Shown one piece after another: positions 25,703-37,565 of a stretch of 64,000 nt of DNA. Source of the stretch: Sphingopyxis sp. JAI108 (lineage in GTDB: Bacteria; Pseudomonadota; Alphaproteobacteria; Sphingomonadales; Sphingomonadaceae); assembly GCF_013410105.1 (NCBI RefSeq), contig NZ_JACCCJ010000001.1, positions 1,054,001-1,118,000 of the forward strand, in the 5' to 3' direction. The translations under genes were made by a program, and so were the position numbers. Below the pieces are notes generated by a model that was not told the DNA's origin, searched no databases, and was given only the letters and a program-made list of their open reading frames with translations. Each line of letters opens with the position of its first letter. The stretch's first letter is position 1.

Positions 25703-26377
25703 CTAGCCGCCGCGGCGGCGGAGCATCCGCGCCGTTGCCGACGTCTGGACGATGAACAGCGTTACGAGGATGCTCGCGACGATAAGCGCGAACAGGTCGA
25801 AGGGCGAGAAATTGGTGCCCGGGATGTCGCGGCCCCCGACGATGGGCATCAGCGCGGTCATTGCCATCAGCATCAGGCGCAGTTCGGTCGGCCCGCCCGC
25901 CATGTAGGACAGGCGGAATTCGCCGAGGATCTTCGCCGAAATAAAGGTGTGGATCGACAGCAGGAAATAACCGATCACGCCCATCAGCGCGACGTCGAGT
26001 CGCATGTAAGGGCTCATCCCGATCGCGCTGATCATCAGCAGCGTCGCGATCGCATCGACGCTGTGGTCGACGAAATAGCCGTAATTGGGCCGCTCGATGC
26101 CGCGCCAGCGCGCGAGGCTGCCGTCGAGCGAATCGCCGAACCAGTTGACGATATAACCCGCGAGCGACAGGCCGAGCCATTCGCTGTCAAACCAGCTGAG
26201 CCAGTAACCCGCCGCAACGAGCACCGCGCCCACGAACCCCAATGTGGTAAGCTGATCGGGCGTAACCCATGCGGGCAGGCGCGCGCAAAGCCAGTTGAGC
26301 AGGCGGCGCTCGCTGCGCGCGAGGATATTCTGCTGGATGCGGACCGGCGCCTTGGCGACGGGTTCGAACTTGCTCAT
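25703..26377 (-). CDS. CDP-alcohol phosphatidyltransferase family protein
   Basis: 224 residues with about six membrane segments. The signature D-G-x2-A-R-x8-G-x3-D-x3-D is complete in GDSLDGSLARWRG...GYFVDHSVD (about 81-108), so the enzyme should bind two metals and a CDP-linked donor in the inner membrane to make a phospholipid. Which head group it uses (inositol, glycerol phosphate, other) cannot be read from the motif. Convergent with pheA, six bases between stops. Confidence 0.92.
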   Translation of the reverse strand: MSKFEPVAKAPVRIQQNILARSERRLLNWLCARLPAWVTPDQLTTLGFVGAVLVAAGYWLSWFDSEWLGLSLAGYIVNWFGDSLDGSLARWRGIERPNYGYFVDHSVDAIATLLMISAIGMSPYMRLDVALMGVIGYFLLSIHTFISAKILGEFRLSYMAGGPTELRLMLMAMTALMPIVGGRDIPGTNFSPFDLFALIVASILVTLFIVQTSATARMLRRRGG

Positions 26378-26406
26378 GTGGACCCTTTGTTCGGGCCGTC
26401 ACAAAA

Positions 26407-26435
26407 ATGACGGCCGCATGTCATCGAGCCGTCAT
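26407..26435. promoter_or_regulatory. 8-base inverted repeat upstream of the phosphatidyltransferase gene
   Basis: ATGACGGC (26407-26414) and GCCGTCAT (26428-26435) form a perfect inverted repeat with 13 bases between, 30 bases before the start codon. No T-run follows, so an operator is likelier than a terminator. Confidence 0.35.
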
Positions 26436-26495
26436 AGAACCAAAGTCGTGCGCGCGAAAGGGTCGCCCCGTCGATGCGGCGCGTGCCTCGGCCGG

Positions 26496-26992
26496 TCAGT
26501 CCCGCCAGGGACCGATTTCGCCGACCTCGCCGATCGTGCGGAAGCGGACCGCTTCGTCGACCCACGCCACCTCCCACATCGGCGCCGGGCGAGCCCATTC
26601 GCCAATCACGAACAGCGGCAGCCGGTTCGCCTTCACAAAGGCAAGATCGTCCGCGGTCGGTCCGGGAACGACGGTTTCGGAACGCTGATGCAACCGGACG
26701 ACGACGAGTGTGCCGGCGGGCGGTGCCGGAAGCGACTGGCGCGAGGGGAAGCCGATGCTTGCGGCGACGACGGGATAGCCCTTGTCGTCGCGCCGGATGA
26801 GCAGCACCTTGTCGGCGGTCGCGTAGGGCCCCTCGACCGGCCGCCCGGCAACCTTGCGCCCCGCGATCGCGGCGAATTCGCGCAGGTCGGCGTCGGCGAT
26901 CGACGACTGGCGCGCAGGCACCGCCGTCGCGGTTTCCGGCGGCGCGGGGGCGGGATCGGCGGCGAGCGCCGCGACGAACAGCAGCGCGGCGA

Positions 26993-26996
<4 letters not shown>
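26496..26996 (-). CDS. hypothetical secreted protein
   Basis: 166 residues starting at a TTG (26996) that overlaps the polA stop (CATTGATC), implying coupled translation. Residues 1-13 are a short hydrophobic signal (MIAALLFVAALAA). The second half, with VVVRLHQRSETVVPGPTADDLAFVKANRLPLFVIGEW, has the order of conserved elements (His, then a Ser/Thr-x-x-Asp-like step) seen in JAB/DUF4329-type domains, but the metal-binding HxH is absent. I do not assign a function. Periplasmic location is inferred. Confidence 0.65.
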
Positions 26997-29803
<2,807 letters not shown>

Positions 29804-29864
29804 GGCGCGGGGTGTAGCAGCGGCGGGCGGGGCGGCCTAGCGCGATGTTCCCGGTTTCTTCCCG

Positions 29865-30326
29865 CTAACATCGCGCCTTGGGCGGTAGGTCGAAATGGAG
29901 CACCTCTTCGCGGACGCCCAGCTTGGTATAGAGAGCGATCGCGGGCGGGTCGGCATAATCGGCCTGCACGAACACGGCCCAGGCGCCGGTGTCGGCGGCG
30001 ATATGTTGCAGCTCCTCGATCAGCATCGTCGCAATGCCGCAGCGGCGGAAATGCGGAGCGACCGCAAGGTCGTAGAGATAGATTTCGCTGCGCGCCGCCT
30101 CCAGCTTAGGCAGTTCATAGGCGGTGAGGCCGCCGACGATGCGGTCCCCCGTCTCGGCGACGAGCAGGATGACGGCATCCTTGCCGAGCTGGCGTGCGAG
30201 CCACGCGTCATCGGGCGTTTCGCGGCGATAGGTTTCGGCGTCCTCGAACGCATCGGCATAGAGCGCGTTGAGGTCGCGCATCGCGGCGATGTCGCCGGGG
30301 CCGAGACGGCGGGCCGCGACGGTCAT
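29865..30326 (-). CDS. AAC(3)-I-like GNAT acetyltransferase
   Basis: 153 residues, GNAT fold. The core [19 protein letters not shown], the acetyl-CoA loop [36 protein letters not shown] and REEVLHFDL match aminoglycoside 3-N-acetyltransferases of class I almost word for word from memory (Asp of VQADY is the family's active-site acid). It should acetylate gentamicin-like drugs if the homology holds functionally; the native substrate may differ. The ATG overlaps the purT stop in ATGA, so it is co-translated with purT, not on a mobile element. Confidence 0.87.
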   Translation of the reverse strand: MTVAARRLGPGDIAAMRDLNALYADAFEDAETYRRETPDDAWLARQLGKDAVILLVAETGDRIVGGLTAYELPKLEAARSEIYLYDLAVAPHFRRCGIATMLIEELQHIAADTGAWAVFVQADYADPPAIALYTKLGVREEVLHFDLPPKARC

Positions 30327-31501
30327 CGATAGTCGATGCGAAGCGTCGCCGCCGCCGCGACTGCCGCAGCGCGTGCTTCGTCGGTAGTGCCGCCCGTGAC
30401 CCTCGCGAGCGCGACGCCCATCCGGCGATACGGCCGCGTGAAGGGCTTGCCGAAGATGCGGGCATCGACCGCGGTTTCGGCATTGGGCTGCGCCAGCGCG
30501 TCGGCAAGGCCGGTGATCGCGAAATCGCTCGCGTCGCGGTCGGCGAGCAGCACCGCGCTCGCGCTCGCGTGCGGAACCTCGATCGCGGTGATCGGCAGGC
30601 CCAGGATCGCCCGCGCGTGCAGGTCGAACTCCGACAGGGCTTGCGAGATCAGCGTGACCATGCCCGTGTCGTGCGGGCGCGGGCTGAGTTCGGAGAAGAT
30701 GACCGCGTCGCCCTTCACGAAAAATTCGACCCCGAAAATGCCATGGCCGCCGAGCGCATCGACGACCTTGGTCGCCATCTGCTGAGCACTATCGAGCGCC
30801 GCATCCGACATCGCAGCGGGTTGCCAGCTTTCGCGATAGTCGCCGCGCTCCTGCCGGTGGCCGATCGGCGGGCAGAAGCTGACGCCGCCCTTGTGCCGGA
30901 CGGTCAGCAGCGTGATCTCGTAATCGAAATCGATGAATGCCTCGGCGATTACGCGCAGCCGGTCGCCGCGCATCCCGGCGGCGGCATAGTCCCACGCGGC
31001 GTCGATCGCGGCGGCGTCTTTCACCGTGCTCTGCCCCTTGCCCGACGAGGACATCACGGGTTTTACGACGAGGGGGAAGCCGATCCGCCCGGCCGCGGCC
31101 CGCAATTCCTCACGCGTCTCGGCATATTCGAAGGTCGATGTGGCGAGTCCGAGCTCGCTCGCCGCGAGGTCGCGGATCGCGTCGCGGTTCATCGTCAGCT
31201 GCGCCGCGCGCGCCGAGGGGACGACATGGAAGCCCTCGGCTTCGACTTCGGCGAGGATTTCGGTGCGGATCGCCTCGACCTCGGGCACGACATGATCGGG
31301 GCGGTGCTTTTCGATCGCGGCGCGGAGCGCATCGCCGTCGAGCATCGAGAAGACCTCATATTCGTCGGCAACCTGCATCGCCGGCGCACCGGCATAGCTG
31401 TCGCACGCGACGACATGGCAGCCGAGGCGTTTCGCCGAAATGACGAACTCGCGGCCGAGCTCGCCCGAGCCGAGGAGAAGGATCTTTGCGGTGGGGGTCA
31501 T
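30323..31501 (-). CDS. purT: formate-dependent GAR transformylase PurT
   Basis: ATP-grasp ligase that formylates glycinamide ribonucleotide with formate, the folate-free step 3 of purine synthesis. 392 residues, the usual size. N-terminal [24 protein letters not shown]-grasp blocks [14 protein letters not shown] and [16 protein letters not shown], and the C-terminal [18 protein letters not shown] are all typical. The ATG at 31501 has GGAG seven bases upstream. Coupled to the acetyltransferase gene downstream. Confidence 0.97.
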   Translation of the reverse strand: MTPTAKILLLGSGELGREFVISAKRLGCHVVACDSYAGAPAMQVADEYEVFSMLDGDALRAAIEKHRPDHVVPEVEAIRTEILAEVEAEGFHVVPSARAAQLTMNRDAIRDLAASELGLATSTFEYAETREELRAAAGRIGFPLVVKPVMSSSGKGQSTVKDAAAIDAAWDYAAAGMRGDRLRVIAEAFIDFDYEITLLTVRHKGGVSFCPPIGHRQERGDYRESWQPAAMSDAALDSAQQMATKVVDALGGHGIFGVEFFVKGDAVIFSELSPRPHDTGMVTLISQALSEFDLHARAILGLPITAIEVPHASASAVLLADRDASDFAITGLADALAQPNAETAVDARIFGKPFTRPYRRMGVALARVTGGTTDEARAAAVAAAATLRIDYR

Positions 31502-31646
31502 ATGGCGCTCCGTTGCCCGTCCGAACACCGTCTGCCTCTAGTCAGCGCGCCATGACTTTGCCAGCGGCCAAATGCCGTCGCGTGCCGCCCGATTCTATGG
31601 TAGCCTTGGCCGGGCCACCCTGGTGAATGCTTCGGGAGGGTCGATA

Positions 31647-31940
31647 ATGACAGACGATTGGCGAGTGGATGACCTGGCGCTGTGCATCAGCCGGCACGAG
31701 CGTTACCCGCCCGAGGTTCGCCCGGGCGCCGTTTTCACGGTGCGAACCGTGTGGAGCGACATGCCCGACCTGGTGGGCGGGACGTCAGGAACCGCGCTGA
31801 AGTTCCGCGACGTTCCCGACCTTGGTCCCCGCGCAGCCTATTGCGCGCGTCGTTTCCGCAAGATCACCCCGGGCGCGCCCGATGATTTCGACGCCGAGGT
31901 AATCGACCTTCTCGCTGGCGCGAAGGATATTTGCCGGTAA
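31647..31940 (+). CDS. hypothetical small protein
   Basis: 97 residues from the ATG at 31647 (GGGAGGG upstream). It begins WRVDDLALCISRHERYPPEVRPGAVFTVRTVW and ends with FRKITPGAPDDFDAEVIDLLAG. The pattern of a short beta-barrel with 'dlAlC...G.vytV..v' and a final FRKI is common in small proteins of phages and sphingomonad genomes; I know no function. Free-standing between divergent purT and ahpC. Confidence 0.65.
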   Translation: MTDDWRVDDLALCISRHERYPPEVRPGAVFTVRTVWSDMPDLVGGTSGTALKFRDVPDLGPRAAYCARRFRKITPGAPDDFDAEVIDLLAGAKDICR

Positions 31941-31957
31941 TCGCCGTTTTGCGCGAA

Positions 31958-31985
31958 TATCGGCTTTTAATCGATTCAGCCGATA
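31958..31985. promoter_or_regulatory. 8-base inverted repeat upstream of ahpC
   Basis: TATCGGCT (31958-31965) and AGCCGATA (31978-31985), perfect arms with a 12-base AT-rich spacer, 100 bases before ahpC. It could be a LysR/OxyR-type operator for peroxide control, or a weak terminator of the small upstream gene; no T-run supports the latter. Confidence 0.4.
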
Positions 31986-32040
31986 AGTGTGCCCGGAAAA
32001 TTGGGGTTGAGTGCGCGTGCCAGTCGGCATAGCTGGCGCC

Positions 32041-32067
32041 CTGCAAATCATTTTGCAGTGCAGCAAA
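32041..32067 (+). promoter_or_regulatory. hairpin and TGC dyad in the ahpC leader
   Basis: CTGCAAA-TCAT-TTTGCAG (32041-32058) is a perfect 7-base hairpin, and its right arm overlaps a second dyad TTTTGCAGTGCAGCAAA (32051-32067). The latter shares TGCAGTGCA with the site in front of the phasin gene. The ribosome site AAAGGAAA follows, 15 bases before ATG. Confidence 0.45.
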
Positions 32068-32085
32068 TAAAGGAAACACTCTCCC

Positions 32086-32649
32086 ATGGGTATCATCGGA
32101 AGCTCGATCAAGCCGTTCAACGCCACCTCGTACCATCAGGGCAAGTTCGTCCCCGTGACCGACGCCGACACCAAGGGCAAGTGGGCGGTTTTCTTCTTCT
32201 ATCCGGCCGACTTCACCTTCGTCTGCCCGACCGAACTCGAAGACCTCGCCGACCAGTATGAAACGCTCCAGGGCCTCGGCGTCGAAGTCTATTCGGTATC
32301 GACCGACACGCATTTCAGCCACAAGGCGTGGCACGACAGCTCGCCGGCGATCGGCAAGATCAACTATCACATGCTCGGCGACCAGAACCACGTCCTCGCC
32401 AACAATTTCGGCGTGCTGCGTGAAGATTCGGGCCTTGCCGACCGCGCGACCTTCGTCGTCGATCCCGACGGCGTGATCCAGGTGATGGAAATCACCAGCG
32501 AGGGCGTCGGCCGCAATGCCGAGGAACTCGTCCGCAAGATCAAGGCCGCGGTCTATGTCCGCGCCAACCCCGGCCAGGTGTGCCCGGCGAAGTGGGAAGA
32601 AGGCGCCGAAACGCTCGCTCCCTCGATCGAACTCGTCGGCAAGATCTAA
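32086..32649 (+). CDS. ahpC: alkyl hydroperoxide reductase subunit AhpC
   Basis: Typical 2-Cys peroxiredoxin, 187 residues. Peroxidatic Cys47 in [18 protein letters not shown], resolving Cys in [12 protein letters not shown] near the C-terminus, and the GGLG-type loop region is [17 protein letters not shown]. Reduces H2O2 and organic peroxides in the cytoplasm, recycled by AhpF, which follows 120 bases downstream past a strong hairpin. The leader has two inverted repeats that may hold peroxide or storage-linked control. Confidence 0.97.
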   Translation: MGIIGSSIKPFNATSYHQGKFVPVTDADTKGKWAVFFFYPADFTFVCPTELEDLADQYETLQGLGVEVYSVSTDTHFSHKAWHDSSPAIGKINYHMLGDQNHVLANNFGVLREDSGLADRATFVVDPDGVIQVMEITSEGVGRNAEELVRKIKAAVYVRANPGQVCPAKWEEGAETLAPSIELVGKI

Positions 32650-32664
32650 ACCGACCGATTGGCA

Positions 32665-32693
32665 GGACCGGGCGAGCGGCGCTCGCCCGGTCC
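32665..32693 (+). terminator. intercistronic hairpin between ahpC and ahpF
   Basis: GGACCGGGCGAGC - GGC - GCTCGCCCGGTCC is a perfect 13-base GC-rich stem. No T-run follows, so it is more likely an attenuating or 3'-end-protecting hairpin that lets ahpC mRNA exceed ahpF mRNA than a full stop. Confidence 0.6.
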
Positions 32694-32772
32694 TCGCATT
32701 CCGGAAAAAACCAATAACGCCGGGCGCCGCTCTCCGCGGCGAACCCTTGCTCCTGTCCGAAAGGCTCTCCCC

Positions 32773-34335
32773 ATGCCGATGCTCGACGCCAACACGACCG
32801 CCCAGCTCAAATCCTATCTCGGCAACCTCCGCCGCCCGATCGAGCTCGTCGCGAGCCTCGAAGCGTCGCCCAAGTCGGCCGAGATGCGCAGCCTTGTGGA
32901 GGAAGTCGCGGCGCAGTCTGACCTCGTCACCGCGCGCTTCGACGGCGACGATGCGCGCAAGCCGTCCTTCGCGATCCGCGGCGATGCGGGGAAGGCCGAA
33001 GCCGTGTTCGCCGGCCTGCCGATGGGGCATGAATTCACCTCGCTGATCCTCGCGCTGCTCCACGTCGGCGGCCATCCGCCGAAGGAAGATACCGAACTGC
33101 TCGATGCGGTGCGCGCATTGGAAGGCGACTTCACCTTCGAGACCTTCTTTTCGCTGTCGTGCCAGAACTGCCCCGACGTCGTGCAGGCGCTCAACATCAT
33201 GGCGGCGCTCAATCCGAACATCCGTCACACCGCGATCGATGGGGCACTGTTTCAGGACGAGGTCGAGCGCCGTCAGGTAATGGCGGTGCCCGCCGTCTTC
33301 CTCAACGGCGAACCTTTCGGTCAGGGCCGCATGGACCTTGCGCAGGTCGTCGCCAAGCTCGACACCGGGGCAGTGGCGCGTGCGGCCGAAAAGATCGCCG
33401 CGAAGGAGCCGTTCGACGTGCTTGTCGTCGGCGGCGGACCCGGCGGCGCTGCGGCGGCGATTTACGCGGCGCGCAAGGGCATCCGCACCGGCATCGTCGC
33501 CGAACGCTTTGGCGGGCAGGTGCTCGACACCCTCGGGATCGAGAATTTCGTCTCGGTCCAGCACACCGAAGGCCCGAAGCTCGCTGCGCAACTGGAAGCG
33601 CATGTGAAGGATTATGACGTCGACGTCATGAACGTGCAGGAAGCCGCCGCGCTGATCCCCGGCGGCGCGAACGGCTTGCACGAAGTGAAGCTAAAGAGCG
33701 GTGCGAGCGTGAAGGGCAAGACGGTGATCCTGTCGACCGGCGCACGCTGGCGCCAGATGGGCGTCCCCGGCGAGGCCGAATATCGCAACAAGGGCGTCGC
33801 CTATTGCCCGCACTGCGACGGGCCGCTGTTCAAGGGCAAGCGCGTGGCGGTGATCGGCGGCGGCAATTCGGGCGTCGAGGCGGCGATCGACCTTGCCGGG
33901 CTCGTTGCGCATGTGACCTTGATCGAGTTCGACAGCCAGCTTCGCGCCGACGCCGTGCTTCAGACGAAGCTGGGCAGCCTGCCCAACGTCACGGTCATCA
34001 CCTCGGCGCTCACCACCGAAGTGCTTGGCAATGGCGAGAAGGTGGTGGGACTGCGTTATCGCGACCGCAACAGGGACGAGGAGCATCTCGTCGAGCTCGA
34101 AGGCATATTCGTCCAGATCGGCCTGATCCCCAACACCGAATGGCTCGGCGATGCCGTGGCACTCAGCGATCGCGGCGAGATCGAGGTCGACGCGCGCGGC
34201 GCCACGAGCCAGCCCGGCATCTTTGCCGCGGGCGACGTGACGACCGTTCCTTACAAGCAGATCGTCATCGCGATGGGCGAGGGATCGAAAGCGTCGCTGT
34301 CGGCCTTCGATCACTTGATCCGCTCGGGCGCCTGA
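32773..34335 (+). CDS. ahpF: alkyl hydroperoxide reductase subunit AhpF
   Basis: 520 residues, FAD enzyme that passes NADH electrons to AhpC. N-terminal double thioredoxin-like domain (about 1-200) with Cys130-Cys133 in [11 protein letters not shown] domain starting [21 protein letters not shown]; second redox pair in [14 protein letters not shown] domain with [19 protein letters not shown]; closing [23 protein letters not shown]. The ATG at 32773 fits the E. coli length. Same transcript as ahpC is likely. Confidence 0.97.
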   Translation: MPMLDANTTAQLKSYLGNLRRPIELVASLEASPKSAEMRSLVEEVAAQSDLVTARFDGDDARKPSFAIRGDAGKAEAVFAGLPMGHEFTSLILALLHVGGHPPKEDTELLDAVRALEGDFTFETFFSLSCQNCPDVVQALNIMAALNPNIRHTAIDGALFQDEVERRQVMAVPAVFLNGEPFGQGRMDLAQVVAKLDTGAVARAAEKIAAKEPFDVLVVGGGPGGAAAAIYAARKGIRTGIVAERFGGQVLDTLGIENFVSVQHTEGPKLAAQLEAHVKDYDVDVMNVQEAAALIPGGANGLHEVKLKSGASVKGKTVILSTGARWRQMGVPGEAEYRNKGVAYCPHCDGPLFKGKRVAVIGGGNSGVEAAIDLAGLVAHVTLIEFDSQLRADAVLQTKLGSLPNVTVITSALTTEVLGNGEKVVGLRYRDRNRDEEHLVELEGIFVQIGLIPNTEWLGDAVALSDRGEIEVDARGATSQPGIFAAGDVTTVPYKQIVIAMGEGSKASLSAFDHLIRSGA

Positions 34336-34350
34336 ACCCGCAGGCCCGCA

Positions 34351-34836
34351 TCACCCCCTCGGCCAAACCTCTGTGTCATGGTCGGGGTGCTGGTGGTTGC
34401 TCGCCTTGATGGCGCCCACATAGGCGGCCATGGTTTCCTCGGTCGTACCCTCGGCCTTGATCGGCAAATCCTCGAACAGCGATAGCTGACCTTCGACGCC
34501 GAACTGCACCCGCGGCGGGAACTGCGACGGGTCGTCGAACGACCCGGTCGTCAGATTGATATGCTTGCTCTCGAAATAGTCATAGGCCAGCGGCGTCCCG
34601 CAGTTGCGGCAGAAGCCGCGCGCCGCCTTGTCGGAGCTGTTGAACCACGCGGGCTGCCCACGCGTCCATGTTATCGCGTCGCGCGGGACGCCGATCAGCG
34701 CGATAAAGAAATTGCCCGCTGCCTTCTGGCACATGCGGCAATGGCAGATGTGCGAGGTGTCGAGCACGGCGGCGACATGATAGCGCACCGCGCCGCACTG
34801 GCAGCCGCCCGACGCTTGGGTTTCGATCCTGTCCAT
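34351..34836 (-). CDS. GFA-family (Gfa/CENP-V) zinc protein
   Basis: 161 residues. Cys pattern GGCQCGAVRY, CHCRMCQKAAGNFF and GFCRNCGTPL is the structural and second zinc site of the glutathione-dependent formaldehyde-activating family; many members are not true formaldehyde enzymes. Start at ATG 34836 because the fold begins at once after it. Cytoplasmic, substrate unknown. Convergent with ahpF. Confidence 0.92.
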   Translation of the reverse strand: MDRIETQASGGCQCGAVRYHVAAVLDTSHICHCRMCQKAAGNFFIALIGVPRDAITWTRGQPAWFNSSDKAARGFCRNCGTPLAYDYFESKHINLTTGSFDDPSQFPPRVQFGVEGQLSLFEDLPIKAEGTTEETMAAYVGAIKASNHQHPDHDTEVWPRG

Positions 34837-34925
34837 GCGGCATGCTATCAAAGCCGGCGCGCGCTCACAATGGTGCGCGCGCAAGGAAGCGGTGCGCGGC
34901 GGCGACGCGCCGCGCACCGCTTCTG

Positions 34926-35630
34926 TCATGCGCCGTACCGCTCGATCACGTCGGCGAGCAGAACATGGCCGCGGCAGGCGCCGCTGCCGCTCGCGCTTTC
35001 GCCGCTTTCGAGCGCGGTCGCATAGACGACCGCCGGATCGGCCTCCAGCCGTGCGCGGAGCGCCGCGAGTTTCGGCCAGCGCACGGGTTCGGCGACTTCG
35101 TGGAACTCCAGCCAGCGCGCGATGCCGATGAACAATGCGTCGGCCAGCGTCGGCCGGTCGCCGACCAGATAGGGGCCGTCGCCTGCCATCTCCTCAAGCC
35201 GGTCGTGGCGTCCGATCACCGCCTCCTTGCCCCATTCGCGAAGCGACGCCTGGCGCGTCGGGCGCGGCGGGTCCATTTCGAGTGCGACCCACAGCGGCGT
35301 GAAGGCACCGGTGAAGCCGGAGTTGATGAACGCCATGATCTGCCACATCCGGTCGCCGTCCGCCGACAGCGGATCGGGGCTGATCCGCCGTTCGGTGTCG
35401 CGCGCAGCGAGCCAGTGCGCGATCGCCATCGTTTCGGTCAGCACCTTGCCCTGATCGGTGATCAGCGCCGGCGTTTCGTGCCGTGCGTTGATGCGGGCAT
35501 AGGCGGGCTCGCGCATTTCGCCGAGCATGTCGACGCGGCAGAGGCGATAGGGTTTGCCCAGCCACTCCAGGGCCGCGACGAGGCCCATGGAACTTCCCAG
35601 CGGGAAGCCATAGATAAGGATCGGTTCCAA
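34926..35630 (-). CDS. glutathione S-transferase
   Basis: About 234 residues from a TTG at 35630 (GGAG seven bases upstream), beginning MEPILIYGFPLGSSMG. Thioredoxin-like N-domain with the cis-Pro/Glu-Ser block ETPALITDQGKVLTETMAIAHWLA and an all-helical C-domain with GPYLVGDRPTLADALFIGIARW, the N-capping motif. A Ser near the start could activate GSH. Substrate unknown. Divergent from an HxlR regulator with a palindrome between; regulation by it is probable. Confidence 0.88.
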   Translation of the reverse strand: MEPILIYGFPLGSSMGLVAALEWLGKPYRLCRVDMLGEMREPAYARINARHETPALITDQGKVLTETMAIAHWLAARDTERRISPDPLSADGDRMWQIMAFINSGFTGAFTPLWVALEMDPPRPTRQASLREWGKEAVIGRHDRLEEMAGDGPYLVGDRPTLADALFIGIARWLEFHEVAEPVRWPKLAALRARLEADPAVVYATALESGESASGSGACRGHVLLADVIERYGA

Positions 35631-35694
35631 TGTTTTGCTCCATCGTCTTGAGGGGAGCTGCGCAGCAGTTTGCGATATAGGGGGCTCTATTCGC

Positions 35695-35707
35695 GCGTAA
35701 ATTACGC
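35695..35707. promoter_or_regulatory. operator-like palindrome between GST and HxlR genes
   Basis: GCGTAAATTACGC, a perfect 6-1-6 inverted repeat, 15 bases before the HxlR gene. On the minus strand it overlaps TTTACG, 16 bases before TATATC, a plausible promoter for the GST gene. The HxlR product is the likely ligand. Confidence 0.55.
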
Positions 35708-35721
35708 ACCTTTTTGTAACC

Positions 35722-36081
35722 ATGGGGACAATGATGAAGGATCTGGTTTCGCGCTGTCCGATCGAGGAGGTCATGCAGCTGTTGAGCGGCCGCTGGCCGA
35801 CGCTGCTGATCTATTATCTCAGTGACGGGACCAAGCGGTTCAGCGACCTGCGCCGCGACAACCCTGCGATCTCGCACAGGATGCTGACGCTCGAACTTCG
35901 CAAGCTTGAGGATGCGGGGATCGTCCGGCGGACCGAGTTCGAAGGTTATCCGCGGCGGGTCGAATATGACCTGACTGTGGACGGTGAGCGGCTCGTCCCC
36001 CTGATCGATGCGCTCGGCGGCTGGTGGGATTCGGTAACCGCGCCGGTCGTTGCCGATGCTCCCGCGACGTCAAGGCTTTGA
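35722..36081 (+). CDS. HxlR-family winged-helix regulator
   Basis: 119 residues. CPIEEVMQLLSGRWPTLLIYYLSDGTKRFSDLRRDNPAISHRMLTLELRKLEDAGIVRR is the HxlR helix-turn-helix region (a single conserved Cys at about residue 12 as in redox-sensing HxlR proteins), followed by the wing YPRRVEYDLTVDG. Starts at 35722, 35731 and 35734 are possible; GGGGA upstream of 35731 favours the shorter. Divergent from GST; presumably senses electrophiles or quinones and controls it. Confidence 0.93.
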   Translation: MGTMMKDLVSRCPIEEVMQLLSGRWPTLLIYYLSDGTKRFSDLRRDNPAISHRMLTLELRKLEDAGIVRRTEFEGYPRRVEYDLTVDGERLVPLIDALGGWWDSVTAPVVADAPATSRL

Positions 36082-36093
36082 ATTAACGGCGGC

Positions 36094-36121
36094 TTGCACT
36101 GGATTTTATCATATATATCAT
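36094..36121 (+). promoter_or_regulatory. promoter of the SGNH hydrolase gene
   Basis: TTGCAC (36094-36099) and TATCAT (36116-36121) are 16 bases apart in an AT-rich stretch that is unusual here. TATCAT is repeated directly at 36107-36112, which could be an operator. Confidence 0.4.
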
Positions 36122-36218
36122 TCCTTCTTACGGTGCGGACGATATTCGCTTGGTCGATGACCGGCGGTTTCCAGTCGCTGCACCGACCGGGAGTGTCCCA
36201 CAGAACTGGGAGTGAATG

Positions 36219-37409
36219 ATGCGTCATCCTTGGAAATCCGTCACTGCAGCAGCGGCGTTGCTGCTGGTCGCCGCTGCCCCCGCGCCCGCAAAGGGCGAGT
36301 GGACGCCGGCATGGTCGGCGAGCATGTGGGAGGCAACGAATGCAAGGCAGGAAGTCGCGGTCGACAATGCGACGCTGAGCTTTGCCATTCGCGTCGGTGC
36401 CGAGGGCGACCGCATCCGCCTTCGATTGTCCAACGAATATGGCGAGCCGCTGACCATCGGTGCGGTCAGCGTCCGACGGCCCGGTGGAAAAGCCGTGCCC
36501 GTCAGCTTTGGCGGTCAGACGTCGACCCGCGCGCCGGCGGGCGCGACCCTGGTCAGCGATGCGGCGGAGCTTCAAGTCGGTGCGTTCGACCTGATCGAGA
36601 TCTCGGTCTATCTTCCCGGTGCGGTAAAGCTCAACACGGTCCACGGCGCGGGGGGCGCCAAGACGCGAATATCCGCGCCGGGCAACTTCGCGGGGGAACC
36701 CTTCGTCGCGGTGCGCACGGCAGACACACGGCCGTTGCTCGCGGGCGTGGAGGTGCTGGGCAAGGCGCCGCGGCCGGTGATTGTCGCCTTCGGCGATTCG
36801 ATCACGGATAACCCTGGATGCGCGAACGACGCCGTGCCGATATGCCGGTGGGGCGATGTCCTCGGCCGGCGCCTCGCACAGGAGGGCAAGCCCCATGTCG
36901 TTGTGACGCAGGCGATTTCGGGCAATCGGGTCATTTCGCGCGGCGCGGGCCCCAGCGCCGTCGAGAGGTTCGAGCGCGATGTCCTCGATCTGCCGGGCGT
37001 CACCCATGTCGTAATCCTCGAGGGGGTCAACGATATCGGCAGTTCGGGCCAGCGGCGACCGGACGGCACGACCGCGCCGACCCTGTCCCATGAACAGCTG
37101 ATCGAGGGCTATCGCACGCTGATCGCAGGCGCGCATCGGCGCGGTATCAAGGCGGTCGGCATGACCATCCTGCCGTTTGAGGGGGCCAATTATCATACCG
37201 AAGCGGGCGAGGCGATGCGCATGCGTGTCAACGACTGGATCCGGACCTCGGGAGCGTTCGACGCCGTCATCGACATGGAGAAGTTCGTCGCCGACGCCGC
37301 GAATCCCAAGCGGTTGGACCCGGCACTGCAGCGGGGAGACAATCTTCACCCCGACGGGCGCGGCCAAACGCGGATAGGCGAAGCGATCCCGCTCGATATT
37401 TTCGAATGA
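36219..37409 (+). CDS. secreted SGNH/GDSL hydrolase
   Basis: About 396 residues; of two adjacent ATGs the second (36219) is spaced better from GGGAG. Signal peptide (about 1-25, ending PAPAKG). An N-terminal beta-rich domain (about 30-180) precedes the SGNH domain: block I VIVAFGDSITDNPG with the Ser, block III GVNDIG, block V DNLHPDGRG with Asp and His. Periplasmic or secreted esterase, likely on polysaccharide acetyl groups or lipids. Layout resembles rhamnogalacturonan-acetylesterase-like proteins. Free-standing. Confidence 0.9.
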   Translation: MRHPWKSVTAAAALLLVAAAPAPAKGEWTPAWSASMWEATNARQEVAVDNATLSFAIRVGAEGDRIRLRLSNEYGEPLTIGAVSVRRPGGKAVPVSFGGQTSTRAPAGATLVSDAAELQVGAFDLIEISVYLPGAVKLNTVHGAGGAKTRISAPGNFAGEPFVAVRTADTRPLLAGVEVLGKAPRPVIVAFGDSITDNPGCANDAVPICRWGDVLGRRLAQEGKPHVVVTQAISGNRVISRGAGPSAVERFERDVLDLPGVTHVVILEGVNDIGSSGQRRPDGTTAPTLSHEQLIEGYRTLIAGAHRRGIKAVGMTILPFEGANYHTEAGEAMRMRVNDWIRTSGAFDAVIDMEKFVADAANPKRLDPALQRGDNLHPDGRGQTRIGEAIPLDIFE

Positions 37410-37565
37410 GGTCAGGACGACATCCGACGGGCATCCACCGCCTCAAATACCGGTAAGCGCCCGGTCGCTCGCGGCCGCTTCCGGCTGCGCGGCTTCGTTG
37501 CGGCTTGCCAGCCGCGTCGATCCCCGCCAGATTGGTTTCGAAAAGAAACCAAAGGAGCGGTGCCC

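Noticed and set aside
26355..26375. GGTTCGAA resembling a tRNA T-loop
   Set aside because: It is within the start of the phosphatidyltransferase gene, and no acceptor stem or cloverleaf can be drawn. No tRNA or rRNA gene was found in the window.
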